Part shown: positions 35,316 to 47,053 of the stretch, piece by piece | Layout: each line of letters begins with the position of its first letter | How positions within the stretch are numbered: position 1 is the stretch's first letter | From: Tricholomella constricta | Lineage: Eukaryota > Basidiomycota > Agaricomycetes > Agaricales > Lyophyllaceae | Reading direction: 5' to 3' | Length of the DNA: 64,000 nt | Assembly (NCBI GenBank): GCA_013368375.1 | Contig: JAACJP010000001.1 | Location: forward strand, 1,240,001 to 1,304,000 | The notes under the pieces: model-generated | What the model was told of the DNA's origin: nothing | Seen by the model: the letters and a program-made list of their open reading frames with translations, nothing else | Databases searched by the model: none | Program-made: the position numbers and the translations under genes

Positions 35316-36395
35316 ATGTCGCAATCGCCCACGAAACTGACCTTATTCACAAACCACCTAACTCCAAATGGCCTCAAGGTCTCGATCTACCTCGAGGAGC
35401 TTCGTGCAAGAGATCCCACACTCGAATACAAGTGAGTGTTTGAACTGTTCTAGCATCTTTGCTAATCATCGCGTGCCTAGCATCGAAAGGGTTGATCTGT
35501 CCAAGGGAACACACAAGGTATGGCTATGTAAATATACCTCCACACTGTGCCCTGTCGTGATTACAGCCTATCAGGAACCGTGGTTCATCGAAATGAACCC
35601 GAACGGACGCATCCCGCTTCTCGTCGATCACACGCGCGATGATTTTCCCGTCTTCGAAAGCGCCGCGATTTTGCTATACCTCGAGCAGACCTTTGACACC
35701 AAGAAGGCCTTCTCGTACGATGTGCAGAACTTCCCCAAGGAGTACAGCTCCATGATCCAGTGGATTTTCTTTGCTGTGCGGCGAGCTTATCAAGGTCTTC
35801 AGATCGTTCCGTTGAGCGATTTATTTTGAATTTAGCACGGAGGCCTGGGACCAATGCAAGGCCAGGGTCAGTTCTATGTCAAAGACATCTGATGATTTGA
35901 TTAACGCCTGTCCTCTAATTCACTACAGCTCATTACTTCCTCCACTATTCTGCAGCGGATGTTCCTTTCGCAAAGACAAGTGAGTTTCGATGATATCCTT
36001 GATGATTTTGATCGACCTGATAATCATCCTAGGATATCGCGAGGAGACAAGACGGTTATACAGTGTTCTGGAGCTCGGCCTTACCGACCGCGACTGGCTC
36101 GTGGGTCCAGGACGTGGACGCTATACCTTAGCCGATGTAAACGCCCTACCTTGGTAAAGCAATATCCATTCTAGCCGTACGACGCCAATGATATTCACGG
36201 TGGTGGCGCATCTTAGGGTTCGTCTTTACAGTCGAGCTGGCATCGAAACGCTCGACGAATGGCCAAACCTCAAGGTATGGTAAAGTCCCAGTATGCTGTG
36301 CGCCTCCGAGCTGACGCGGATTATGCTAGGACTGGTTAGCACGGGCTCTCAATCGGCCGGGTGTGAAAGCTGCCATTCAATCCGTCGCTTTGTAA
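35316..36395 (+). CDS. Glutathione S-transferase (fungal, Ure2p-like group), copy A
   Basis: Conjugates glutathione to electrophiles or acts in oxidative stress; substrate unknown. Starts [20 protein letters not shown], thioredoxin fold [64 protein letters not shown] (the E-S pair for glutathione binding), [15 protein letters not shown] and [10 protein letters not shown]. The helical half has [39 protein letters not shown] and [20 protein letters not shown]. It ends [13 protein letters not shown]. Six or seven exons. The NPNGRIPLL and ESAAILLYL motifs are standard. A related gene lies 347 bases away in convergent orientation. Confidence 0.9.
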
Positions 36396-36742
36396 CAATG
36401 GCGTGAAATAGGTATGCGAATTTAGGATTACCCGGCACATATCATCAAATTTGGAGCGTTCTCGCTATCAGGCAAAGACACGCAATTCGACTGAAGTACT
36501 ATGCACATATCTGAAACAACTTTTCGGTGGCAAGAAGTGAGGTCTAGTTTATACGAAACTCATTAACGAGTGGATATATTGCACCCGAGAAATCGAACGA
36601 ATTTAAGTAAATCGTTTTACAAGAGAGTTTCTAAAGTACGACCCAACTGAATGTGAATCAAGCCCGGGGATAGCTCTTGAATAGAAATACAAAGTCAGAG
36701 GAATTGCCACTGTTTAACTTTCGAAATAAACGGTACATCCCA
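36396..36742. other. Convergent region between the two GST genes
   Basis: Lies between the two GST stop codons; 3' UTRs only. No repeat of the coding sequence is visible. Confidence 0.4.
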
Positions 36743-37791
36743 TCATTTCCCAACCTGAAGACCAGCTTGGGCTGCAGGCCTCTCGATAGCACGCGCGAGC
36801 CAAGCCTAGGAACCAATATTCAGCGTCATCATATGACCACACGAGTGGAATTGGCATTACCTTCACATTTGGCCACTCATCGAGAGATTCAATACCGGCA
36901 TAAGCGTGGACACGGACCCTGCAAATTAGAATGTCAGCTTCAGGTCCAAAATTAACGTATTTACTTACCAGGGGAATGCCTTGACGTCCGCGATGGTATA
37001 CTTGCCCCGGCCGGGGCCAACGAGCCAGTCACGGTCAGTAAGGCGGATTTCAAGGACACCGTAGAGTCGTTTCGTCTCCTCGAGGTAGCCTGAGGTCATG
37101 GTGTTAAGCCGCGATGAACGTTGTGCTCTGAAGTTACATACGCTTCTTGGCGTAGGGAATGTCCTCAGGTGCGGAATGATTGAAGTGGTTGGCTGATGAT
37201 ATGCGTTAGGTGGCTAGAAATACCTGCTAAATAAGTGGGCCGACCCTGTCCCTGCATAGGACCGACACCTCCGTGCTAAAAGAAATGCAAACATCGGAAG
37301 TGTCGCGGTAAGATGTGCGCAGTCAGACTTACAGCGAAGAAGATCCACTGCAGGAGTTCGCTGTAGTCGCTGGGGCTCTTGACGGGGTCGTACCAGAATT
37401 TCATATCCTTGTCGTAATTGTGGGACAAGTACAGCAGGATTGCGGCTGTTTCGAACACGGGGAAGTTGTCGCGTTGACGGTCGACCAGCACGGGGATTCT
37501 ACCGTTCGGGTTGAGTTTGATGAACCACGGTTCCTGGGAGTTGGATGGGATATGAATGTACAGGGAAAGAGCGCATATCGAGATATACCTTTTGCACATT
37601 CTTCGAGATATCTATTTTCTCAACACTGCATCACCATCTGCGATCAATAAATGGTCGGGAAAGTGGATGAGGGCTCACTCGTAATCGATGCCAGGGTAGA
37701 CGGTCTTGAGCTCCTCGAGGAGGACTGAGGCCTGGAAGCCGTTGGGAGTTGGAGCGGTGTAGAGGACGAAGGGTTTTGTGGATGTCGACAT
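36743..37791 (-). CDS. Glutathione S-transferase (fungal, Ure2p-like group), copy B
   Basis: Same family and exon plan as copy A. Starts [89 protein letters not shown] and [20 protein letters not shown], then [40 protein letters not shown], ending [20 protein letters not shown] and QVGK. It matches copy A closely in PWFI(E/K)xNPNGRIP, GPMQGQA and [11 protein letters not shown]. An in-frame ATG upstream would add MSRIPLSHPT; 37791 fits copy A better. Likely an inverted tandem duplicate. Confidence 0.9.
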
Positions 37792-37885
37792 TGTCGGATG
37801 AGACAGTGGGATGCGTGACATCACATGAATCTTGAGCAAGTCTTTACTTAGCACCAATCCACATCGAATTACGAATGATAATGCT

Positions 37886-38227
37886 CTATTTGCTAGCGCT
37901 AGGTAAACTCGATCCTGATACGTCTGGTGTGTTCCTCTCGGCCGTAGGCGTGTACTCGAACTGCGACCCAACAATGTTTCCCCGAAACCGTTTCCTCATA
38001 TCGAGCTGGGCGCCGCGTCAGAAGAGTGAGAAGCTGGTGACAAAGATACTCACCATGCCCCTTTTGCACTCAAAGGTTGCCTTCCGGAGTGACTGACATT
38101 CCTCGGGCAGTTCACTGGCGTGGTGCTTTAAACAATCCGAAGGCAGGTTGCCTTGTTTTAGCACACAGTCAGAGTGCATCAAACAATCCTTGAGCGCGGT
38201 GATAAGATTCTGGCATGATGAAGCCAT
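37886..38227 (-). CDS. COA5: Cytochrome c oxidase assembly factor PET191/COA5
   Basis: Intermembrane-space protein needed for cytochrome oxidase assembly (known for PET191/COA5). Two exons: MASSCQNLITALKDCLMHSD, VLKQGNLPSDCLKHHASELP, EECQSLRKATFECKRGM and, after a GTGAGT intron (about 38001-38050), LDMRKRFRGNIVGSQFEY. The CX9C-type cysteine pattern (CLMHSDCVL, SDCLKHH, EECQSLRKATFEC) is intact. Divergent from IBA57, with 173 bases between start codons. Confidence 0.94.
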
Positions 38228-38400
38228 TGGAGCAGCTCAGGAGCTGAGAAGAGGATGCGTAGTCCTCCCAATGGTCGCAAGAGGGTTGGACTTGCGCGTT
38301 TGGACGTTGGGTGCAGGGAACAAATTGGGATGTCACGTGAGCTTTCTCGACGCGTCTTGAAATCGGAGGCACCGAATGTTTTCCTGTGCCAGCCGCCACC

Positions 38401-39705
38401 ATGCCTCCCACCATTCTACGCACTCTCGCCAGACACATCCCGACTGTGGCCCCCGTTCCCAACAGAGCTGTCTTATCCTTGTCGGGGTCCCAGGTTTCCG
38501 AGTTTCTCAATGGAATCGTTGCCTCACTCGTGCATGACCCAATAAAAGGCCCGCTTTACACCGCCTTTCTACATGCCCAGGCACGCATGGTTGTCTTGAA
38601 TTAACGTACTCGAGCATTGACAGAGGAACTACAGGGAAGAATGTTAAATGACGCATTCTTATACACGTCGTCGGACTCGGCGGGGAAACGCAGCTACCTT
38701 TTAGAATATGATCCTCGACCGTCGGAAGCCCCTCCTCTCATCTCTATGCTGAAGCGATATGTCCTTCGCGCGAAGGTGAAGATTAGAGACGTCTCGGAAC
38801 AATATGACGTTTGGGCTGCTTGGGGAAACTCTACTGTGGAACCGCCGAGGCAGTGGTCATGGGCGCGCAGTGGGGTTGTGGAACCTAAGTGGGATACCCC
38901 GGAATGGCCGTGGGGATTGCAGGACGAATCCATACTGGATAGGAGGGCTGTGGGCATGGGTCGACGTTTTTTGGTCAAGAAGGGGACACTTCGTATGTTC
39001 TTTATATCATCAGGTTGTACCTTTTAACATGATGTGGCGAGCAGCACAGGAAACCTCGGATCATGAATTAGCATCTTCCGATGCCTACACTCTACACCGA
39101 ATTCTGCACGGCGTACCAGAAGGACAGACAGACCTCCCTGCCATGCAGGCGTTTCCCATGGAGTCCAACTTGGACATTATGGGCGGATGTAACTGACACT
39201 ACTTTTGCATAAACTGCCTTTCTAATGTTTTGCTAGTGGACTTCCGGAAGGGTTGCTATGTAGGCCAAGAGCTGACTGTACGAACATACCACACCGGGAT
39301 TGTTCGCAAGAGGATTCTTCCTGTAGTAATACACAAGCCAGATCAACAGTGAGTGTATTTCTCGCTTCTCTCAGAAAATTCGTTATCCCTTTTCTGCCTT
39401 TCAGGGTTTCTGAAATCGTGACGCCTTCAATGGATGCGCCTTCCTATCCGGTCCACGTCAGCGTCCAGCCAACCATCGTCCGCCAACCAGGCGATAATCG
39501 AACTATTCCCCGGCCCCGCGGGGCAGGGAAGTTGTTGTCGACTTGTCAGGGTGTGGGATTAGCATTGCTGCGGCTTGAACATGTGGAGGCTGTGGAGAAG
39601 GGTGATATGAGGTTGGAATTTGATGTTGAGAGCGGGGAGAGCCAGGGCAGATGGGCAGTGTCACATTGGTGGCCAGATTGGTGGCCGCGTCAGCCAGATG
39701 AGTGA
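38401..39705 (+). CDS. IBA57: Iron-sulfur cluster assembly factor IBA57 (CAF17)
   Basis: Mitochondrial folate-binding-type protein for [4Fe-4S] maturation. Starts in a strong context (GCCACCATGC): [47 protein letters not shown], then across an intron [54 protein letters not shown] and the hallmark [20 protein letters not shown]. It ends [18 protein letters not shown]. The intron 38581-38634 starts with GC, not GT; splicing there restores the family sequence HAQGRML. About five exons. Confidence 0.92.
38581..38634 (+). other. Probable GC-AG intron in IBA57
   Basis: Exon ends CATGCCCAG, the intron begins GCACGC and ends CTACAG. Splicing gives HAQ-GRML, the exact family motif. A GT-AG alternative starting GTTGTC at 38593 is in frame but inserts ARM. 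Confidence 0.65.
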
Positions 39706-39848
39706 TGCAAAGGTTTAGAATTTACGACGGAGTAGCACTTAGATCTGCCCGTCTTTGCAATATGGCAATTGCGTTTTGGTCATGACGCGCGCGATGAGGC
39801 TGCGAATTATATGACCATGTAGGACTTGGGGGGCCGCGGATAGCGCCA

Positions 39849-40300
39849 TTAACCAAGTATTTCGATTGTCACTGAGGCAAAGACATATTCCCCATCATGG
39901 CTAACTGAGAGGTGAATAGGCCCTATGCGAGAATTGTCTGTACCCGCGACAGGGTGATAGACCAGGGCAGGTTTCGTGCACGCATTTCCCTCGCTCAGCC
40001 CCCGATATGCCAATTCCTTCCACGTAGGTCGCACTGTCGGATACATGGCCTTATAAGCCGCTTCCTTTATACCCCAGCTATGTTTGTGATTTAGAGGACA
40101 ACTTCAGCTGGTCATTCTCAGACTCACCGAACAGCGAGGAAACGGACTTGACGAGAAACATCAGAGGGAGGCAACGATTCCCATTGAGACAGCTCCTCCC
40201 GACTGAGAATCCGAGAGGCGAGTCTGGAGCCTCTGCGTTGCAGCAAGGCAGCAATACGGGGGATGTGGACGATGTCGACGCCAACCCCGAGAATGGCCAT
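39849..40300 (-). CDS. PPT2: Holo-acyl-carrier-protein synthase (4'-phosphopantetheinyl transferase)
   Basis: Transfers phosphopantetheine from CoA to an acyl carrier protein; the AcpS-type enzyme in fungi serves the mitochondrial ACP. Starts MAILGVGVDIVHIPRIAALL (the GVGVD metal and CoA site), then RILSREELSQWESLPPSDVS, RQVRFLAVR, intron (GTGAGT...ACATAG), WGIKEAAYKAM (second catalytic motif), and SVSHDGEYVFASVTIEILG at the end. About 130 residues, normal for AcpS. Divergent from ELP2, with 68 bases between start codons. Confidence 0.9.
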
Positions 40301-40368
40301 GACGGTGGCCGCCGAAAGTTATTTGCAGCTCAAATTCAAATCAAGCTGCGATTAGATTTGGACCTTCC

Positions 40369-43300
40369 ATGGCTGCTTCAACAGCGTATATAGCAGCGTC
40401 TACCAACAGGCACCCCCAGGCCGCTGACATCTCGACATCCTCGCTCGCAGCATTTGGTTCATCGAACTTGGTCGCGTTATGGGACATTGCTGTGTGTATT
40501 CACCCCAAGTACTTAAATATTGGACATATTTCATCGTTTCACACAGGACGAAGCCGATCGCGGCGTGTCGGAGACGCTACCTGCACATGAAGGCCTCGTC
40601 ACCTGCGTCCGCTTTGTGTCCGACGTAACCTTTGCCAGTGCAGATGACCGCGGTGTGCTTATTCTCTGGCGGAGACTTGGGCCCCAGGCATGCTGCATGT
40701 TGTGCGCCGTCCACATCTTTGAACTAACATGCGCAGCTGCTTTTAGTGGAAGGCGACTAGCAAGGTACAGGCTCATGCGAAAGCAATCTCCTCCCTATGT
40801 ATGCTCGAAGGCTGGATTGCAACGGGCTCCTCTGACGCCACGGTCAAAATCTGGAAAATCGTGCCCGGCGTCGAAGGATCAGGCATGAATTTCATTTTGC
40901 GATGGCCTGGCATAGAAAATTACTGAAAAAACTTGTTGCACAGATGGACTTCTCGAAGAGCAAGCCATTGCCTTGCGGGGGAGATATCCCCTTGCTCTGG
41001 CACTAACATATCTTCCGCAATCAAAAGGTGGGTTGGCTCTTACTACTGGTTATGCAGGCTGAACATTTTTTATATATTACCAGTCAACATCCTCGCTATC
41101 GCCGGAACGGATAGCAGTATACACATATGGACGCGATCTGACAATGTTGTGCGTCTTTTCCTGTTCATACACATTCAGCAAACTTGAAATCTGTTGTTCC
41201 GGCAGTTTGTTCGCGCTTCTGTCCTTGCAGGCCACGAAGACTGGGTCAAAGCCTTAGGGTTCCTTGTGCCTTGCTCTGCCGACCAGCCACTCATCCTGGC
41301 CTCAGGATCACAGGACGCGACCATTAGATTGTGGACTATAGTACCGTATAGTCGAGATGTCTCTGCACCACAAGAATCTCAGGCGGAAGGTTTGAGCGAT
41401 GAGCTTTTGGATGCATTCGAGGCGTCATTGGGAGATGTCGGTGAAGCCGAAGAAGGAGGAAAGCAGATTTCCTTGAAGCGACACATCGTGACGGTCAGAT
41501 CTGAGCAGGGGACGTATGTCATATTATCTCCATGTGCACCTTGCCAGTTGACTCACTGCCACTGCAGCTCACAACAGTACTCGATAACGTTCGACGCTCT
41601 GCTCGTCGGACACGAGGCAGGCGTGACCTCCCTTGCCTGGAAACCGCCATCTCTTAGATCCGCGCCAACTCTCCTGTCGACCTCAACGGACTCCTCTGTC
41701 ATTCTATGGTCACCCTCAACTATGGTAGCGCCAACACAAGATGGCTCAACCTCAATCTGGATCAACCGTCAACGATTTGGAGATATCGGCGGACAGAGGC
41801 TGGGAGGCTTCGTTGGCGGCGCGTGGGCCAAAGAAGGAAACGAGGCGCTGGCATGGGGTTGGGCTGGAGGCTGGAGGCGCTGGGTGTGCAGTACTCCCAA
41901 AGAACTTGAACTTGCTCATGAAGAGGCCTGGTCGGAGGCGGGCGCGATCAGTGGCCACAATGGGCCGGTCAAAGGTCTCGATTGGAGTCCAGCTGGAAGC
42001 TACCTTCTCTCCGCAGGGTAAGCACCACCACTTGATCCATTCAAGGATGTACACTGAGTATCCTTCGCAGCCTGGATCAGACGACGAGGATACATGGCGC
42101 GACACAAACAAGTGACCCAAGCAATCCCGCATGGCACGAGCTTAGTCGTCCTCAAGTACATGGATACGACCTCCTCGACGTCGCGTTTATTGACTCGCTG
42201 CGATTCGTGAGTATCGCTGATGAGAAGGTCGCCCGGGTTTTCGAGGCTCCAGGCGGTTTTGTTGACCTTGCTGAGGAATTGGGTGTCGCCAAATTTACCC
42301 AGAGCGAGGTATCTCGATCAACCTTATAGACGTGACTGCCCCTAAAGTTTCTTTCTGGTAGCATAACCGACCTCTCGGTGCAGCTGTTCCGCCCCTGGGG
42401 CTTTCTAATAAGGCGATGGAGGACGGTCAGTCAATTTCGACCCTGCTCCCACTGTTGTGACTGATTTTTGTTTGGTGCCGTGCAGCCCAACCTCCGGATA
42501 CTTTGCGAGAAGCGAATAAGAGGCGACCCTTTGAAGGGGAACTCGCGTCAGCTACTCTTTGGCCAGAGATTGAGAAAGTTTTTGGACATGGTTACGAGGA
42601 AAGTGATGTTGAAAAAACCTTGATGTTGCTGTTATACTAATATTTTTTGTTTCCATCTGCAGTCCATGACTCTGACAATCTCTCCCCGGAAGCAATTTAT
42701 GGCAACAGCGTGCAAAGCGACGACGCCCGAGCATGCCGTTGTGCGGATTTATGATACAACAAAATACCATCTTGTCGGGCAGCCTCTCGAGGGTCATTCT
42801 TTGACCGTGACAAGGACAGCGTTCAGCCCCGACGAGAAATATGTTCTTTCTGTCTCGAGAGACAGGTATTGGAGGCTGTTTAAATCTCAGGACAATGGTG
42901 GTCCGTGTCTTCAACAGTTTATTGTGATAATCACTTGTTCAAGTCCCTTGTCAGATTTTATCCCTGTTGCAGCAGACAAATCTCATGCGCGAATCATTTG
43001 GGATTGCGCTTGGGCTGCCGAAGGCGATGTGTTTGCAACTGCATCTCGAGACAAAACTGTAGGCCCCAGATCTCCCCAATCATCTCGATTAGAAGACTCA
43101 TAATGACTGTCAGGTCAAAATCTGGCAGCAACAGGAGGAAAATAAGTGGAAAGCCGTGGAGACAATCAAGACCAGTGCTCCAGGGACTGCTGTTGCTTTC
43201 GCCCCAGGAAGCGCCTCCCAGCGGTAAGTGCTCTTGAGAACAATGGCCCGTAATTATACCTGATTCCCAAGTAGGCGACGACTAGCCATTGGGTTAGAAA

Positions 43301-43559
43301 GCGGAGAGATTCTGATTTATTCTGCTCCGCAATCGTCCACTGCACCTTGGCGCCACGATTCCACCATACCATCAAGGTCTGTATTACCACAGATATATGG
43401 ACAAAGATATTGACTCATTACAGGCTTGCTCACGTCAAACAAATACATCGGCTGTCCTGGCAGCCCACAGAATCTGGCGCTCCGACTAGACTCGCAAGCT
43501 GTAGTGAGGATGGTACACTGAAAATAACGTTCATTCAAATGGCTATGGAGTATCAATGA
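40369..43559 (+). CDS. ELP2: Elongator complex subunit 2 (WD-repeat)
   Basis: Scaffold of the Elongator complex that modifies wobble uridine in tRNA (known for ELP2). Reads MAASTAYIAASTNRHPQAAD, then WD-type repeats: LVALWDIADEADRGVSETL, GLVTCVRFVSDVTFASADD, WKATSKVQAHAKAISSL, WIATGSSDATVKIWKIV, ILAIAGTDSSIHIWTRSD, VLAGHEDWVKALGFLVP, LILASGSQDATIRLW, LLVGHEAGVTSLAWKPP, GHNGPVKGLDWSPAGSYLLS, GQPLEGHSLTVTRTAFSPDE and DCAWAAEGDVFATASRDK. It ends EDGTLKITFIQMAMEYQ. At least 12 introns, one with a GC donor at 40688. Twelve or more WD repeats are expected. Confidence 0.92.
40688..40746 (+). other. Probable GC-AG intron in ELP2
   Basis: Exon ends GGGCCCCAG, the intron begins GCATGC, has GAACTAAC as a good branch site and ends TTTTAG. 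Splicing joins LWRRLGPQ to WKATSKVQAHAK, matching Elp2. A GTCCAC donor at about 40709 is weaker and would leave an unusually short intron. Confidence 0.6.
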
Positions 43560-43786
43560 TTCCAATGACTAGAGTGAAAGAAAATCTGATATACAATGTG
43601 CGAGAACACGGCTAGATAACTGCTTGGTAAGGAGACAAAAAGGATACGTGGTAAAGAAACAAGTTCAGTAGAGATGGAGGTGCAATATAAGGGTATCGAA
43701 CAGTGGTGGCGTGTGGAGCGATATAGGGGAAAACTGAAAAACAGCAGACATGGATAGGGATACAAAGACATCTCAGGTCATGGGGT

Positions 43787-46700
43787 TTAGACGATATCAC
43801 GGAGGGTCATGGGAACTTCAGGCTGTGGAAGAAAATAATTAACAGATAGCCAGGTGTGTGAAACACCATCAACTCACGCATTTGATTCTAAGGAAAAGGA
43901 CGTCAGAAACAGGTTGGTCTATATGAAGTAGTGGAGGATACTCAACTTGTAGAAACATTCTATCGATCGCAACATTTCGACATCTCCGCCTGTGGCAGTC
44001 ACAAAGTTTACAACGACACCCGCACGCGTATAGTTAGAGGAAATCGCAGGCGCAACTCTATAAATACAATCCATCGATAACGTGAAAAAATCGATGAAAC
44101 ATGAAAGTGCTGACCGATGGGCATATTCTTCAACGGCTTTGGGTAGGTCTATAAACGAATGTGTTAGCCTGGTGTGTGAACCAAGGTGCTAGAAGATATG
44201 TACCATAATTGATGATAAGAGGGACGTGAGATACATCTGAAGTCTTCACTTGAACATCATACACCACCAGGACCTTAGTGGCAGGCCGCATGATGAGCGA
44301 ATTGGGATTCCTAAACTTATTCAGGGCGGCCAACTTAGTTCCTGCGTTCATGTCACCATGCTATGAAACCCATAAGCTGCGACACCATAGCAAATAGCGC
44401 GGCGAGATCTTACCAGAGGTACAGCTTCCAAACCTCGGCTCGCCAACTTATACACAACCGAGTCCAATGCCGTCATCCCGCCAACGTGGACAATAGCATG
44501 CGTGACCTCGACGTCGTCGAATAAATCCGCAAGTGCATCGAGTTTCCACTCTCTGGCTTGGGCTGTTTCAGCACTGGACGTAGCACCCCTTCCAGAACCA
44601 ATGATACCAAGCCCACCACCCGGTGCCGCAGCCATGGGGTCGGCTCTACCACCCGCAGTGAAAGCCAAATAGAGATAAAATTGGCGGAGGCCTCTTGAGC
44701 CTTGGCTGGTGTCTGCATGAGTAACGTTCCCATCACGTCGAACAAGCACTCGGACGGGCTCCCGAAGTTGAATCGCAGAAGCAAGGTTAAGTACATCCTG
44801 AGGAACAGTATTGGAGAACAGGGCAGTCTGACGCTCAATAGTCTGAGAGCCATTTGCGTTAGACTCTGGAGGGGCAGGCGAAGACGTTGATACAGCAGAA
44901 AATCTGCGACCTTGGCTTTGAAAAGGCGAGACGATGCCGTTGCTCGGCTCCATGCTGTTGTTGAAGGGTATCTGGGGAGCGGTACTAGGAGTAGTGCCCG
45001 AGTTCGGGGTTCCTGAGCCAACTGGGCGGGAGCGAGGTGGGGGAAGAAGCTTCACTATGTTGAAAACGAATTCGTGTAGGTTCCGCGCGATGAGCTGGTC
45101 AACTTCATCCAGAACGAGAAAGCGCACTTCAGAGCCTGAAAGCCCGCCAGAGGACGTGAAGAGGGCGTGGAGCTTCTGAGGGGTACCGCAGATGATATGA
45201 GGCATGTTTTGTTGAAGGAGCCGCAGTTCTTGGGTCAAGTCGCTGTTGGCTGAGGTGGCACCGACACCCAATGCAGACCGGACACCAATGGGTCCTCCCA
45301 GGTCTCGAATCATACGCTGAGCTTGAGTTGCCTGATCCACAGTCGTGGAGATCATGATAACAATGGGCCCGCGATTCGGGGGACGAACTGTGATGTTAGT
45401 TACAGCAATCTGTATAGCGGGTATGACATATGCTGCAATGCGCTCTTGCGTTGGAGGTGCTTGAGCGATGATATCGGAGCCTCGTAAAAGGAACGGCAAT
45501 GCTCGTTGCTGGATCTTGTTCGGAGGCCCAACGCTATTATCGAGGTGCTCAGTTAAAAAAAAAAAGTTCTGTGCAGATCACTTTACCCGAATTTGTTCAA
45601 AGACCGGAGGAGTTCAGGGGTTAAAGATAACTGTTCCCACTTGGAGATGACAGGGCCTGAATCTCGAGGAGAACCACTTGCCCAGTTATCACCTTGCGAG
45701 TCCACGATCTGAAACGGTATAAGGAAGGATCGGGCAGAGAATGCGGGTGGTTGAACATACCCCTGATGAATCACGACGCAATAGACCTGTGACTGAGCGA
45801 CGCTTGTCCCGGACGACTGGCTCTTGTCGACCGACGTTGGGGTCCGAGGGTCGTATAGGCAGATCGAGAGTGCCAGCAGACCATGTGCGCATCGGAGGAT
45901 TAGGATGGCGAGCCGATGTCCTCATTTCCGGCCTGAGTGGCAATCCATGACCAAGGATAGCTGGGTTGGATATCGTGGATGGGGGCATCGTTTGATTAGG
46001 GGCAATGTCACCGTGATGTGTGTTCAAACCCGCGATGGAGTTGCTTCGCAAGTCTGTGTTTGTGACTTGTATTTGCTGCGTTTGAATGGCGAGGAGTTGT
46101 CCAACCGATGATGTTAAGGTATTTAAGCGTTGAGAGATTGTGGATATATCGTCAGCGGGGGCCGGCTGGTTGGGAGCGATGTTACCGAGTGAAGGTCTAG
46201 GGCCATTCAACCTGGCACCGCTCAGTTGGAAAGCCGAGAAGCTGTGGCCGTTGGTATTCGCGGGAGCAAAGGGATCTTTGAACTCAGGCTGCGAGTTGTT
46301 CCCCAAAGTTCGTTCTACAAGGATATTGACTTTGTGCTGCATATCTCCAAGATCACGCTGTATCTCCCGTGTAGCGTATTCGCATTGCACCAAGCGGCTT
46401 AGGATGTCGTGAATCATTGGTGACGCCTTTAATTGGGCTTCAAAGGACTGCGCCTGGTGGTCCCCACTGGCACTGGGATTGAACTGGCTGGCAGAATCCA
46501 AGGAGGATACAGGCGATGACGATGTGCGACTACCATAGAAGGATGTTCCATTCTGGTTTCCGGATATCGGTGGGGTGGATATGTGTTCGCGACTCTGTTG
46601 CTGCAAGGAAAAGAAGGAGGCGCCGAGATTCTGAGACCCAGTTCCTCCAGATGTTGGCCCTGGAGTTTCTAGATTGTCGTCTGCCTCTGGTAACGTGTCC

Positions 46701-47053
46701 AAGCTGCCCACCATGCTCGATTCCCGAGCTGCTCTTGTCTCTACTCCCGGATGTGGTCTCCCTGCGTCAACTTGGCGGAATGTCGGTGATTGTCGAGACC
46801 GCTCATTCAGTTCTGGGAAGGGCTTCGGCCTAGAATCCTCGATGGTGTCGACAGGTGGGCTAGGTGAAGACCTCGCAGAACGATATTCAGAAGGTGAAAT
46901 GGAAAGGGATGACATCGAATTCCGGTCTTGCTCTCGGAATGGGTGATGGCGAAACCCCAATCCCAACACACTCCCGCCTTCGTCTTCTCCGCCACGCAAT
47001 CCCCCAGGAAAGAAAGGCATGGAGGCAGGGTTTAAAGCTGCACTCCTTGCCAT
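43787..47053 (-). CDS. eIF4A-like DEAD-box pseudo-helicase with long N-terminal extension
   Basis: Two RecA-like domains align end to end with eIF4A, but the catalytic motifs are replaced. Motif I is QAPPTQERIA (not QSGTGKT); Ia MISTTVDQATQ; Ib GTPQKLHALF; motif II LDEVDQL (not DEAD); III LFSNTVPQD (not SAT); V VYDVQVKTSDV (not TDxxARGxD); VI AHRVAPAISS (not HRIGRxxR). Flanking eIF4A residues are kept (PHIICGTP, EWKLDALADLFDDV, VPLHGDMNAGTK, LIINYDLPKAVEEYAHR, FYKIKCPEVPMTLRDIV). An N-terminal extension of about 430 residues (start 47053) is Ser/Pro/Gln-rich with a coiled coil (ILSRLVQCEYATREIQRDL). Inserts lie between motifs II and III and in the linker. Introns are short GT-AG. ORFs are intact, so a selected non-ATPase role is inferred. 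Confidence 0.85.

Noticed and set aside
35316..37791. Secondary metabolite cluster around the two GST genes
   Set aside because: No polyketide synthase, NRPS, terpene synthase or P450 nearby; the neighbours are housekeeping genes.
43787..47053. Simple pseudogene call for the eIF4A-like gene
   Set aside because: All exons stay open and splice signals are good across the gene; only catalytic positions differ, which a neutral pseudogene would not show.
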